In this document: one piece after another, positions 8,103 through 17,112 of the stretch | Numbering within the stretch: the stretch's first letter is position 1 | Layout of the letters: every line of letters begins with the position of its first letter | Origin: an uncultured Bacteroidota bacterium | GTDB taxonomy: Bacteria; Bacteroidota; Bacteroidia; Flavobacteriales_F; PHOS-HE28 | DNA: 49,024 bases | Reading direction: 5' to 3' | NCBI GenBank assembly: GCA_902826215.1 | Contig: CADEDY010000010.1 | Span: 1-49,024, forward strand | Translations under genes and position numbers: made by a program | Notes under the pieces: generated by a model | Told to the model about the DNA's origin: nothing | Database searches by the model: none | Seen by the model: the letters and a program-made list of their open reading frames with translations, nothing else

Positions 8103-11100
8103 ATGAAGACCCTACCCGCATCCTCCCTTTTCCTCGGCATTTGCCTGTCAATACAGGTGTTCGGCCAAAATGCTCAAGTCCGTACTCTGCGCTGGATGGA
8201 CAAGGTCCAGCCCGTGTCCAAGGTCGGCGAGCAGGCCAAGGAACGGTCCACGACCGACTTTTCAAGGTTCGGGATGAACGGTTCGCCGATCTTGGAAGAT
8301 GCTTGGTTGGACATGGATCGTGGGGGGCTGCCGGTTTGGTCCGAGCAGTTCGCTCTCCCTGCAGGTGCAGATGCTTTCAACGTTACGCTTGAGGATGCCC
8401 ATTACGAGCTTGTCCCTGCCGGGCTGTTGGATCAGATGCCGGATCTGCGGAATGTAGGATCCGAGCCGGTCGTGCGTACATCCGTCTCGATCCATCGGAA
8501 ACAACCATACGGTCGGGTATCCATTGAACCATTTCGGCTTTCGCGTTCAACCGGCCAAGTAGAGCGCTTGGTGGATTTTCGGCTGATCATGGGGGGGGTA
8601 CAGGCCTCTGGACCGCCAGTTCGGCCGAAGAGTTATCCTCCATCATCGAAGTTGGCTTCTGGCGAATGGTTCCGTTTTATGGTGGCGGCGGACGGTGTCT
8701 ATCGCATCACCTATGAGCAACTGCAAAGCATTGGCGTGGATGTGAATGGGCTCAACTCTGATCGCATCAACATCTACGGCAATCATTTTGGACAACTACC
8801 CTATCAGAACAACGTGGAACGCCCCACGGATCTGATGGTGAATGCCATTGAGGTCGTGGATGGCGGCGACGGTACCATGGGGCCAGGGGATCACCTGCTC
8901 TTCTATGCCAGCGATGCACAGCGGTGGGATACGTTGGCCGATGGCTTCGTTCACACCAAGAACGTCTTCTGCGACTCGGCATCCTATTTCATCGGTATCG
9001 ATGTGGAAGAACCGGTGCGGATCGCCTCTGCTTCGTTGACCATGGATCCAGTTGACCGGACAGTGACCTCCTTCAATGATCGTCAGTTCATCGAACGTGA
9101 CCTTTCCAACCTGATCAAATCCGGTAGGGTATGGTACGGGGAGACATTCGACCTGACCTTGTCGTACACCTTCGGGTTCAGCGTTCCTTTCCTAGTGCCC
9201 GGCGATTCGGCAACATTGCGGGTAACGGGTGCGGCGCGTACGCTGGGGACCTCGAACTACAGCTCGTTCGATGTCGCTTCCGGGTCCGCCTTGAATACCA
9301 ATTTCACGGTACAAGGGGTGGGAACGAGTTACACGGGAACATATGGCCGCGTCTTCGATCGGTACCTGCGTTTTGCTCCAACAGGCAGTAGTCTGCCGCT
9401 TACCATCACCTTCAACAAATTCAACCCGGTAACGTCGGTGGGGTGGCTGGACTATTTGGAATTGAATTGCCGTCGTGAGCTGCGCATGATCGGTTCCCAG
9501 CTTGGTTTCCGGGATCTGACCTCCGTTGGCCCTGGGATCGTTTCTGAGTTCATTCTGGATCAATCGCAGACCGTATCGCGGATCTGGGAGGTCACCGACC
9601 CAACCAATGTGCGACGAGTGGACTATACCGTAGAAGGGAATGCGAAGCGTTTCAGGCTCCATACCGACAGTCTGCGTGAGTTCATCGCCTTCCGGAACGA
9701 CGACTTCCTCACCCCCACGTTCATCGGTCGGGTACCCTCTCAGAACCTGCATGCGACCAACTTGCCAACGGACCTAGTGATCGTTTGCCCACCGGAATTC
9801 CAAAGTGCAGCAGTGCGCTTGGCCGAACAGCGCATGTCGGAAGGTCTCGCTGTGCTCATCGTAAGTCCTCAGCAGGTGTACAACGAATTCTCAAGCGGTG
9901 CGCGGGATGCCACAGCCATCAAACGGTACATGCGATTGCTTTACGACAAGGCAGGATCGGATCCCAACCTGATGCCGCGTTACTTGCTGCTTTTCGGTGA
10001 TGGTTCGTACAACAATTGGTCGGTGGCCATTGGGAATCAGAACTACATTCCTTCCTATCAGACCTTGAATTCGTTGGATCCGACGAAGTCCTACGCCAGC
10101 GACGATTATTTCGGCCTTTTGGATGCTACGGAAGGGGAGCTTTCCGGCGATGGGGTGGACATCGGTGTGGGGCGTTTGCCTGTAAGTTCTTCCACGCAAG
10201 CCGATGAAGCAGTGGACAAGATCCTGAATTACGATCGTTTGCGATTGTTGAGCCTCACCGGCAGTAGTTGCGCGGTGAATGGAGATGGTGGATTGGCCGA
10301 TTGGCGCACACACGTGCTCTTTGCCTCGGACGATCAGGAAGGCGATGGATTCGAAGGCATCATCCACATGGATCAGAGCGATGGCATGGCCCGTCGGGTG
10401 GAGAACGAACACCCGGAGTTCAATGTGGACAAGATCTACCTCGATGCCTACCAACAAGTGAGCACGCCTGGTGGTGAACGATATCCACAAGCCACAGCCG
10501 AATTGCGCGAGCGAGTGGAGAAGGGATTGTTGCTCGTTAACTACGTCGGACACGGCGGCGAAGTCGGTTGGGGCCATGAGCGTTTCTTGGACAATTCCAC
10601 GATCCTGGGTTGGAACAACGGTGAGCGACTGCCACTCTTCATGACCGCGACCTGTGAGTTCACGCGGTGGGATGATCCTGGTCGTACCTCTGCAGGTGAA
10701 TACGTCTTCCTCAATCCCAATGGTGGTGGAATAGGTCTGATGACGACCTCCCGTTTGGCGTTCTCCAACCAGAACGAACAGCTGGCCAACCGATTCTACG
10801 ACCACGTGTTCGAACCGCTGGAAGAACTCGGACGTGATCAGCGTTTGGGCGACATCGCCCGCAAGACCAAGAAGGACATGGCTGATTCTTTTCCAACGCA
10901 GGTGAACCACCGGAACTTTGCGTTGATAGGTGACCCGAGCATGCGGTTGGCGATGCCTCGTGGGCGTATCGTGATCAGCGCTGTGACCGATACCCTCGGC
11001 AATGCTGTCGATACACTGAAGGCACTTGCCACGGTACGGATCCTAGGGTTCGTTGATGATGGAAGCGGCCAACCTCAGGCCGATTTCAACGGGATCGTGG

Positions 11101-12035
11101 TGCCAACGGTCTTCGATAAGGCCCAGCAGCAAGCGACGCTGGCCAACGACGGAGGAGGACCTTTCAATTTCTATCTCCGGAACAACGTGATCTATCGTGG
11201 CCGTGCCACGGTGACGAACGGCCAGTTCAGCTTCACATTCGTGGTTCCCAGCGACATCAATTACCAAGTTGGTCCGGGCCGGGTCAGCTGCTATGCCGAA
11301 AGCTACAGCAGCAATGCTTCCGGTTATTCCAACACCCCTTTGGTGGGTTCTTCCGCGACCGATGTAGCCCAAGACACCAATGGTCCACAGGTGAACTTGT
11401 TCTTGAACGACGAGAACTTCGTTCACGGTGGACTCACGGACGAGAACCCGTTGCTTTTCGGGAAACTCTTCGACGAGAACGGGATCAACACCGTAGGCAG
11501 CAGCATCGGCCATGACCTTTTGGCCGTTCTGGATGAAAACACGGAACAAGCCATCGTTCTGAACGACCTGTATGAGGCGGACCTGGATACCTACAAGAGC
11601 GGGCAGGTGCGTTACCGTTTCAACGACCTCGCCGAAGGTCCGCACACCTTGCGATTGAAGGCCTGGGACGTATTCAATAATTCGTCGGAATCCACCACCG
11701 AGTTCGTGGTAGCCAATTCCGCCGAAATGGCCTTGGATCATGTCCTCAACTATCCCAATCCATTCACCACACATACTGAGTTCTTCTTCGAGCACAACCG
11801 ACCCTGCACCACGTTGGACGTTCAGGTGCAAGTGTTCACTGTCAGTGGGCGATTGGTGAAGACCTTGAACCAGCAACTGGCCTGCGATGGCTACCGGAGC
11901 ACCGGACTGGAATGGAACGGCTTGGATGATTTCGGGGATAAGCTGGGCCGCGGGGTGTACGTGTACCGATTGAACGTGGCCACACCAGAAGGTGAACGTG
12001 CAGACAAGTTCGAGAAGCTCGTAATCCTGCGCTGA
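8103..12035 (+). CDS. porU: T9SS C-terminal signal peptidase PorU
   Basis: A 1310-residue gingipain-type (C25) cysteine peptidase. In the T9SS it cleaves the C-terminal sorting domain from cargo at the cell surface and attaches cargo to A-LPS or another acceptor. A signal peptide at 1-25 is followed by an N-terminal beta-rich region. The C25 catalytic domain starts near residue 560, with the catalytic pair in GHGGEVGWG (His817) and TATCEF (Cys851), a spacing close to that of the Porphyromonas enzyme as I recall it. The C-terminus has YPNPF and a type A sorting-domain-like end (FEKLVILR), as PorU itself normally does. The ATG at 8103 is preferred over a TTG at 8079. porV follows after 60 bases. 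Confidence 0.93.
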   Translation: MKTLPASSLFLGICLSIQVFGQNAQVRTLRWMDKVQPVSKVGEQAKERSTTDFSRFGMNGSPILEDAWLDMDRGGLPVWSEQFALPAGADAFNVTLEDAHYELVPAGLLDQMPDLRNVGSEPVVRTSVSIHRKQPYGRVSIEPFRLSRSTGQVERLVDFRLIMGGVQASGPPVRPKSYPPSSKLASGEWFRFMVAADGVYRITYEQLQSIGVDVNGLNSDRINIYGNHFGQLPYQNNVERPTDLMVNAIEVVDGGDGTMGPGDHLLFYASDAQRWDTLADGFVHTKNVFCDSASYFIGIDVEEPVRIASASLTMDPVDRTVTSFNDRQFIERDLSNLIKSGRVWYGETFDLTLSYTFGFSVPFLVPGDSATLRVTGAARTLGTSNYSSFDVASGSALNTNFTVQGVGTSYTGTYGRVFDRYLRFAPTGSSLPLTITFNKFNPVTSVGWLDYLELNCRRELRMIGSQLGFRDLTSVGPGIVSEFILDQSQTVSRIWEVTDPTNVRRVDYTVEGNAKRFRLHTDSLREFIAFRNDDFLTPTFIGRVPSQNLHATNLPTDLVIVCPPEFQSAAVRLAEQRMSEGLAVLIVSPQQVYNEFSSGARDATAIKRYMRLLYDKAGSDPNLMPRYLLLFGDGSYNNWSVAIGNQNYIPSYQTLNSLDPTKSYASDDYFGLLDATEGELSGDGVDIGVGRLPVSSSTQADEAVDKILNYDRLRLLSLTGSSCAVNGDGGLADWRTHVLFASDDQEGDGFEGIIHMDQSDGMARRVENEHPEFNVDKIYLDAYQQVSTPGGERYPQATAELRERVEKGLLLVNYVGHGGEVGWGHERFLDNSTILGWNNGERLPLFMTATCEFTRWDDPGRTSAGEYVFLNPNGGGIGLMTTSRLAFSNQNEQLANRFYDHVFEPLEELGRDQRLGDIARKTKKDMADSFPTQVNHRNFALIGDPSMRLAMPRGRIVISAVTDTLGNAVDTLKALATVRILGFVDDGSGQPQADFNGIVVPTVFDKAQQQATLANDGGGPFNFYLRNNVIYRGRATVTNGQFSFTFVVPSDINYQVGPGRVSCYAESYSSNASGYSNTPLVGSSATDVAQDTNGPQVNLFLNDENFVHGGLTDENPLLFGKLFDENGINTVGSSIGHDLLAVLDENTEQAIVLNDLYEADLDTYKSGQVRYRFNDLAEGPHTLRLKAWDVFNNSSESTTEFVVANSAEMALDHVLNYPNPFTTHTEFFFEHNRPCTTLDVQVQVFTVSGRLVKTLNQQLACDGYRSTGLEWNGLDDFGDKLGRGVYVYRLNVATPEGERADKFEKLVILR

Positions 12036-12060
12036 CACAATAAAGCCCCCATAGCGACCG

Positions 12061-12068
12061 TATATTTG
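12061..12068 (+). promoter_or_regulatory. -7 box for porV
   Basis: TATATTTG is a perfect match to the Bacteroidota -7 consensus TAnnTTTG. It lies in the 60-base gap between porU and porV and ends 27 bases before the porV ATG. No -33 TTTG is evident. Confidence 0.6.
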
Positions 12069-12095
12069 CCGTCCTTTTCGCAGAACCCCCCTTCG

Positions 12096-13406
12096 ATGAC
12101 CTTCCTACGGCCACTTATTCCCTGCTTCTTGCTCCTGACCCTTGGGCTGTGGTCATCAACCGTTTTCGCTCAACCCTGCGATCCGCAGTTCCAGTCAGCA
12201 GGACAGCAGTGCGGCGATCAGTTGAACACGATCACTACCGCGGTCCCTTTCCTTTTGATCTCCCCGGATTCACGGGCAGGTGGCATGGGAGACGCGGGTG
12301 TTGCTGTTTCCCCGGATGCGAATGCCATTCATTGGAACCCGTCGAAATTGGCCTTCGCTGAGAACGACGCTGAATTCAGCATGAGCTACAGCCCGTGGCT
12401 GCGGAATCTGGTGCCGGATATGAGTTTGGCGTACTTGGCGGGGTACAAGCGCTTGAGCAACAAGCGAAGTGCTGTAGGCGGTTCGCTTCGGTATTTCAAC
12501 TTGGGTAGCATCCTTTTCACGGATGTGAATGGATCGACGATCCGTGATTTCAAACCGGCGGAGTTCGCGGTCGACCTCGCTTTCGCTCAGAAATTCAGTG
12601 AGAATTTCTCCGGGGGGATCGCGATCCGGTACATCAACAGCAACCTCACTGGGGGCATCAGTGTGCAGGGGGCCAATTCCAAGGCCGGGCAATCCGTGGC
12701 AGCTGACGTTTCCTTCTTCTACCAAAAGGAGCAGATCCAAGTGGGAGACAAGGACATGACCTTCGCATTCGGTACCAACATTTCGAATATCGGTGCGAAG
12801 ATGTCCTACACCGAGACCGCAGCGCAGAACTTCATCCCGATCAACCTTCGTATCGGTCCTTCCTTCAAATTGGATCTGGATCAATACAACAGCATCGCAT
12901 TCAACCTTGACGTGAACAAGCTGTTGGTGCCCACACCGCCGGTGTACCTGCTGGATGAGAACAACTCTCCGATCGTCGATCCGATCACCGGGAATTATCA
13001 AGTGGCCAGTGGCCGTGACCCCGATGTGGGGATCGTAAGTGGTATCCTAGGCTCGTTCACCGATGCACCTGGTAACGTGAGCTACGATGAAGATCGCAAT
13101 GTCGTGGTTGAATCCGGTAGCCGCTTGCGCGAAGAATTGCGCGAGATCAATTTGGCCGGTGGATTCGAATACTGGTATGCTGAGCAGTTCGCCTTCCGGA
13201 CCGGTTACTTCTGGGAGCATTACACGAAAGGGAACCGCAAGTATTTCACACTGGGCGCCGGTGTCAAGTACAGCATTTTCACCTTGGACCTGAGCTACCT
13301 GATCGCGAACACGAACCGCAGCCCGTTGGCGAACACCCTGCGCTTCACGCTGGGCTTCAAGTTCAACAAAGGCACCAAGAAGCCGACCCCTTCCACGAAC
13401 GGATGA
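12096..13406 (+). CDS. porV: T9SS outer-membrane protein PorV (LptO)
   Basis: A 436-residue outer-membrane beta-barrel of the FadL/OmpP1-like group. PorV shuttles secreted T9SS cargo from the translocon to PorU. The signal peptide ends at STVFAQ, followed by a Cys-containing N-terminal region and the family segment PDSRAGGMGDAGVAVSPDANAIHWNP, which in this family marks the hatch/first strands. The rest is alternating amphipathic strands, ending with TLGFKFN. ATG at 12096 is chosen over a TTG at 12066, which lies inside the promoter box. Its stop overlaps the ispF start by 4 bases (ATGA), so the two are translationally coupled. Location beside porU makes the assignment strong. Confidence 0.93.
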   Translation: MTFLRPLIPCFLLLTLGLWSSTVFAQPCDPQFQSAGQQCGDQLNTITTAVPFLLISPDSRAGGMGDAGVAVSPDANAIHWNPSKLAFAENDAEFSMSYSPWLRNLVPDMSLAYLAGYKRLSNKRSAVGGSLRYFNLGSILFTDVNGSTIRDFKPAEFAVDLAFAQKFSENFSGGIAIRYINSNLTGGISVQGANSKAGQSVAADVSFFYQKEQIQVGDKDMTFAFGTNISNIGAKMSYTETAAQNFIPINLRIGPSFKLDLDQYNSIAFNLDVNKLLVPTPPVYLLDENNSPIVDPITGNYQVASGRDPDVGIVSGILGSFTDAPGNVSYDEDRNVVVESGSRLREELREINLAGGFEYWYAEQFAFRTGYFWEHYTKGNRKYFTLGAGVKYSIFTLDLSYLIANTNRSPLANTLRFTLGFKFNKGTKKPTPSTNG

Positions 13407-13882
13407 TCCGGGTAGGCTTCGGCTTCGACGTACATCAATTGGTCGAAGGACGCGAACTCTGGTTAGGAGGTGTGTTGATCCCCCATTCCGTCGGTGCGTT
13501 GGGCCATTCCGATGCTGATGTGCTGCTTCATGCCATTTGTGACGCCTTGCTCGGTGCCGTTGCGTTGGGTGATATCGGCCAACATTTCCCGGACACCGAT
13601 CCACGTTGGAAGGGTGCCGATAGCAAGGTGCTCCTTGCTGCGGTGATGCAATTACTGAAAGAGAAAGGATGGAACGTGGGTAATGTGGATTGCACCTTGA
13701 TCCTGGAGCGCCCGAAGATCATGCCGCATGTTGTCACGATGCGCGAAACCATCGCTCCCTTGTTAGGCGTTGCGATCGACGCGATCAGCATCAAAGCGAC
13801 CACCAGTGAGAAGATGGGCTACATCGGTCGTGCCGAAGGTGTGGCGGCCCATGCAGTGGCCTTGGTACAAAAGGGGGCTTGA
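13403..13882 (+). CDS. ispF: 2-C-methyl-D-erythritol 2,4-cyclodiphosphate synthase
   Basis: A 159-residue enzyme of the MEP isoprenoid pathway that closes CDP-methylerythritol phosphate to the cyclodiphosphate with release of CMP. Zinc ligands are visible in FGFDVHQL (Asp9, His11) and SDADVLLHAICDALLGA (His43). Downstream are DIGQHFPDTDP and the C-terminal IKATTSEKMGYIGRAEG, all family hallmarks. The length is normal (about 158). The start codon overlaps the porV stop as ATGA. The coupling with porV has no obvious functional logic and probably reflects operon packing. Confidence 0.96.
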   Translation: MIRVGFGFDVHQLVEGRELWLGGVLIPHSVGALGHSDADVLLHAICDALLGAVALGDIGQHFPDTDPRWKGADSKVLLAAVMQLLKEKGWNVGNVDCTLILERPKIMPHVVTMRETIAPLLGVAIDAISIKATTSEKMGYIGRAEGVAAHAVALVQKGA

Positions 13883-14003
13883 TGGCTTCTTGTGCGTCGA
13901 TCGTGCTTTCCTATCGAGCGGTCGAACGAGAGGTGTTCGGAAAGGCTCAATACTTCATGGAAGAAGTCTTTGAACCAACAACCATCACGTTTCACCCAAG
14001 CCC

Positions 14004-14651
14004 TCAATCGTCATCATCCACGGCCATGTCGTTGAACGACCCGTGGCCTTGCTCATCCTCGAAGTAGAACACCCGAAGTTGTGCGGTGTCCTTCAGTAGA
14101 TCGATCTTCCCGATCTCTACACGAGAGACCTTCACGCCAAGTCGTTCGTGCAGATCCTCATAGAGTAGGTTCCTGTTCTGCGGTTTGATCAGATCGATGC
14201 GTTCGTAGATCAACATCTTCACGGCCTCGTGACGGGTCAGCCACAGGTGCTCCAGCGCGTAGGTCATCAGCAGGATCATGCCGTCAGTGAAGATCAGCTC
14301 TGCCAAACTCACCTTCTTGCTCGCCAAGGCATTGATCACCGCAATGCTGATCACCGCGAACAAGTACGTCATATCCTTGATGCTGATCTGCTCGGTCCGG
14401 TATCGCAGAACGCCGAAGATGGCGAAGAGGCCGAAGGCGAATCCGATGCTCAGTTTCACACTGTTGAGCAGGACGCAGAGGAAGAAGATGAGCGTATTGA
14501 ACAGGAAGTAGGTGAAGAGGTAATCCTTCTTGCGGTGGATCGGGTAATAGATCAACCGGATGAGGATGAAGAGCACCAACGCGTTGATGCTGAACTTGAA
14601 CAGCAACTCCCACATGTCGGCATGGATGAGCGGCATTCCGAAGATCTTCAT
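14004..14651 (-). CDS. DUF4956 family membrane protein
   Basis: A 215-residue polytopic membrane protein: four hydrophobic segments in the first 130 residues (for example INALVLFILIRLIYY, LFTYFLFNTLIFFLCVLLN, IGFAFGLFAIFGVLRYR, DGMILLMTYALEHLWL), then a soluble C-terminal tail with YEDLHERLGVKVSRVEIGKI. RYRTEQISIKDMTYLF is the diagnostic DUF4956 stretch. It lies 16 bases downstream of a VTC-domain gene. DUF4956 and VTC proteins often occur together, which suggests a membrane-bound polyphosphate (or related polymer) synthesis unit, but no activity is known to me for DUF4956. A GTG at 14678, overlapping the upstream gene, is an alternative start. It ends in the acidic tail DDDD. Confidence 0.85.
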   Translation of the reverse strand: MKIFGMPLIHADMWELLFKFSINALVLFILIRLIYYPIHRKKDYLFTYFLFNTLIFFLCVLLNSVKLSIGFAFGLFAIFGVLRYRTEQISIKDMTYLFAVISIAVINALASKKVSLAELIFTDGMILLMTYALEHLWLTRHEAVKMLIYERIDLIKPQNRNLLYEDLHERLGVKVSRVEIGKIDLLKDTAQLRVFYFEDEQGHGSFNDMAVDDDD

Positions 14652-14667
14652 GGTCGTTCTGAGTGGT

Positions 14668-15426
14668 TCAAGCGGCACTGCGCAGGCGCTCCAACTTCAG
14701 CAGCACCTGTTTGAATGCGTTGTGTTTCACGTTCCTTTCCATCAGCAACATGCCGATGCAGTATTTGCTCATGCCCGATGCAGCCACCACACGTTCGCGC
14801 ATGATGCGCACGAAGGGCGAGGTGCGGTCGGCACGTTCCTGTTTCAATTCAGCGATGATGATGCCTTCCAGTACACGCTCACCGCTCGGGTCGCTATACC
14901 GCAGATCCACATCCATGGTCAAGCGCTCGGGTGAATGCCTGTTCACGAAGGTGTAGCGTGTGAAGTGATTCCACAAAGTGGCCTGCAAGGGCTGTTCCTT
15001 TCCATTCGCCTTGGCAATGAACGCTTGCTGATCCGTGCTCAACACTTCCGGAATGGCTTCGACACGAACGCGCTTCTTGTCCGTGCGTCCGCGGCCGGTC
15101 TTGCACTTCACTTCCAGAAAAACGAGCCCAGAACCCAGGTACTCCCGGAAGCGCACCTTGCTTCGGAACGTACGACCATTATGGTGGTCCTGATAGTGCT
15201 GCAGGTCGGGGGTGTCGAAGTATAGACTTCGATACTTGGTGCCACGAACGCCCTCCACTTCCAGTATCCGATAATCGGCCTGCATCGCAGAAAGAACCTC
15301 CGGGAGATCCATTTGGCCGAACACGTATTTGGTGTCCACCCGGTCCTGCAATTTCACCCCATCCATCTCTGCTAAGGAGATGGGTTCGAACTTCGAAAGG
15401 ACGGTGTGTGCTTGGGTAGCGGTCAT
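14668..15426 (-). CDS. VTC-domain (polyphosphate polymerase-like) protein
   Basis: A 252-residue soluble protein of the VTC catalytic-domain (CYTH/triphosphate tunnel) fold. Visible tunnel-type motifs are DRVDTKYVF near the N-terminus, YFDTPDLQHYQDH, RSKVRFREY (paired Arg), FLEVKCKTGRGRTDKKR (Glu and Lys/Arg), TRYTFVNR, and IIIAELKQ with the late acidic residue. In yeast Vtc4 this domain polymerises the ATP gamma-phosphate into inorganic polyphosphate; bacterial VTC-domain proteins are presumed to act similarly. The frame is open to 15960 but that part is antisense to cdd. MTATQAHTVLSKFEPISL gives the natural N-terminus, with a perfect -7 box 12 bases upstream. It forms an operon with the DUF4956 gene. 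Confidence 0.87.
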   Translation of the reverse strand: MTATQAHTVLSKFEPISLAEMDGVKLQDRVDTKYVFGQMDLPEVLSAMQADYRILEVEGVRGTKYRSLYFDTPDLQHYQDHHNGRTFRSKVRFREYLGSGLVFLEVKCKTGRGRTDKKRVRVEAIPEVLSTDQQAFIAKANGKEQPLQATLWNHFTRYTFVNRHSPERLTMDVDLRYSDPSGERVLEGIIIAELKQERADRTSPFVRIMRERVVAASGMSKYCIGMLLMERNVKHNAFKQVLLKLERLRSAA

Positions 15427-15438
15427 TTCAGTGGGGAT

Positions 15439-15446
15439 CAAATCTA
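15439..15446 (-). promoter_or_regulatory. -7 box for the VTC/DUF4956 operon
   Basis: Minus-strand TAGATTTG is a perfect TAnnTTTG match ending 12 bases before the ATG at 15426. Confidence 0.55.
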
Positions 15447-15500
15447 GCGATCCACCCTCGGAGCAGCAGGAGACCACCCTGCAAATGCCCCGTTCCGGCT

Positions 15501-15508
15501 TACTTTTC
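15501..15508 (+). promoter_or_regulatory. Putative -7 box for cdd
   Basis: TACTTTTC followed by G is one base from TAnnTTTG and ends 17 bases before the cdd ATG at 15526. It is divergent from the VTC promoter. Confidence 0.4.
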
Positions 15509-15525
15509 GCCTCCTTCAGACGGCC

Positions 15526-16014
15526 ATGTCCACCCCAACCTCCATTACCGTATCGTACATCACTCACGAGACCTGGGCCGAATTGACCGCAGCGGATCAG
15601 GAATTGTTGAAGGCAGCGCACGCCGCGGCGTTGCGTGCATATGCCCCGTACTCCAATTTCTTGGTCGGTGCTGCACTGCGCACCACGGAGGGCGCACTGG
15701 TGACCGGGAACAACCAAGAGAACGCATCTTTCCCAGCGGGCATCTGTGCCGAACGCACCGCTCTGCATGCTGCGATGTCGTTGGACCCCAAGGCGGTGAT
15801 CGGAACGATCGCCGTGGTCGTGCCTTCGGTAACAGGTACAAGGCCAGTTAGTCCTTGCGGGATCTGCCGACAAGCCTTGCTGGAACAGGAAGTGCGCCAG
15901 GGTCGAAAGCCGATGCGCGTGTTGATGGGTATTCCGAATGGGCCTGTGCACGAGCTTCAACGAGCAGGTGACCTGTTGCCGCTTTCGTTCGACGCCTCCT
16001 TCCTGAACAGCTGA
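15526..16014 (+). CDS. cdd: Cytidine deaminase
   Basis: A 162-residue zinc hydrolase that deaminates cytidine and deoxycytidine to uridine forms for pyrimidine salvage. The zinc/catalytic motifs are complete: CAERTAL (Cys74, Glu76) and PCGICRQ (Cys111, Cys114). AYAPYSNFLVGAAL is the usual substrate-side segment. The length is slightly longer than the 130-140 homotetrameric class because of a 20-residue N-terminal extension, as in many Bacteroidota. It sits just upstream of pdhA, which has its own promoter box. A cdd-pdhA order near porV is, from memory, a common Bacteroidota neighbourhood. Confidence 0.95.
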   Translation: MSTPTSITVSYITHETWAELTAADQELLKAAHAAALRAYAPYSNFLVGAALRTTEGALVTGNNQENASFPAGICAERTALHAAMSLDPKAVIGTIAVVVPSVTGTRPVSPCGICRQALLEQEVRQGRKPMRVLMGIPNGPVHELQRAGDLLPLSFDASFLNS

Positions 16015-16035
16015 AGTTCGCCTTCAAGGCAGGGT

Positions 16036-16043
16036 TATATTTG
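16036..16043 (+). promoter_or_regulatory. -7 box for the pyruvate dehydrogenase operon
   Basis: TATATTTG is a perfect consensus match, identical to the porV box, ending 24 bases before the pdhA ATG at 16068. Confidence 0.6.
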
Positions 16044-16067
16044 CCCTTCAAGTCGACCGAACATCGC

Positions 16068-17111
16068 ATGACCACGAAGTCCGCCTCCGCTCCCAAGGCC
16101 AATAAGACCGCAAAGTCGGCAGGTAAAGCCTTTGATAAGGATACCTACCTGCGTTGGTTCAAGGATATGGTACTGATGCGCCGCTTCGAGGAGAAGACCG
16201 GCCAGCTCTATACGATGCAGAAGTTCGGTGGTTTCTGCCACCTTTATATCGGCCAAGAGGCGATCCTTGCTGGAATGATCACTGCGATCCGCACATCCGA
16301 TCGGATCATCACCGGTTACCGTGATCACTGCCACCCCTTGGTATTGGGTGTGCCCGCGAAGAATGTGATGGCCGAACTCTACGGCAAGGTGACGGGTACG
16401 AGCAAGGGCAAGGGCGGCAGCATGCACTACTTCGATAAGCAGCGCAATCTGTTCGGAGGGCACGGTATCGTAGGTGGGCAGATCGGCCTAGGGGCTGGCA
16501 TCGCCTTCGCGGACAAGTACCGCGGCGAGGATCACGTGACGCTGTGCATGATGGGTGATGGTGCGATCCGTCAAGGCATCCTCCACGAGACTTTCAACAT
16601 GGCCATGACGTGGAAGTTGCCGGTGATCTTTATCATCGAGAACAACAACTACGCGATGGGTACCAGCGTGGAGCGCACCAGCAATGTGCACGATCTAAGC
16701 ACCATCGGCGAGAGCTACGACATGCCCGGCTTGGGGGTGAACGGCATGCGCTGCGAGGATGTGCACGAGGCGATCGCGATGGCGTGTGAACATGTGCGCG
16801 CTGGCAACGGACCGTACTTGCTCGATATCAAAACATACCGCTACAAGGGGCATAGCATGAGCGACCCCCAGAAATACCGCACCAAGGAAGAGGTAGAGGG
16901 CTACAAGAAGCAGGACCCCATCGAAAGTGTGCGCGATACCATCTTGAAGAACAAGTGGGCCAAGGAAGCCGATCTGGACAAGATCGATGAGGCCGCTAAG
17001 AAGGAGGTGGATGCTGCGGTGAAATTCGCTGAGGAGAGCCCCATGGCGACCGCCGAGGAATTGTACAACGACGTTTATTTCGAGAAGGACTACCCCTTCG
17101 AGAAAGATTAA
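16068..17111 (+). CDS. pdhA: Pyruvate dehydrogenase E1 component, alpha subunit
   Basis: A 347-residue TPP-dependent E1 alpha subunit that with E1 beta decarboxylates pyruvate and acetylates lipoyl-E2. A lysine/alanine-rich N-terminus precedes LRWFKDMVLMRRFEEKTGQL. The TPP/Mg motif is MGDGAIRQG to ENNNYAMGTS (about residues 160-200), and the phosphorylation-loop equivalent YRYKGHSMSDPQKYR is present. The ATG at 16068 is preferred over a TTG at 16041 that lies in the promoter box. A lipoprotein gene starts 1 base after the stop and E2 (pdhC) follows. The E1 beta gene is not in this window, as is usual for Bacteroidota with split E1 genes. Confidence 0.94.
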   Translation: MTTKSASAPKANKTAKSAGKAFDKDTYLRWFKDMVLMRRFEEKTGQLYTMQKFGGFCHLYIGQEAILAGMITAIRTSDRIITGYRDHCHPLVLGVPAKNVMAELYGKVTGTSKGKGGSMHYFDKQRNLFGGHGIVGGQIGLGAGIAFADKYRGEDHVTLCMMGDGAIRQGILHETFNMAMTWKLPVIFIIENNNYAMGTSVERTSNVHDLSTIGESYDMPGLGVNGMRCEDVHEAIAMACEHVRAGNGPYLLDIKTYRYKGHSMSDPQKYRTKEEVEGYKKQDPIESVRDTILKNKWAKEADLDKIDEAAKKEVDAAVKFAEESPMATAEELYNDVYFEKDYPFEKD

Positions 17112-17112
17112 G

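Noticed and set aside
14935..15225. A plus-strand frame antisense to the VTC-domain gene
   Set aside because: The minus-strand VTC gene has intact tunnel motifs; the antisense frame has no family features.
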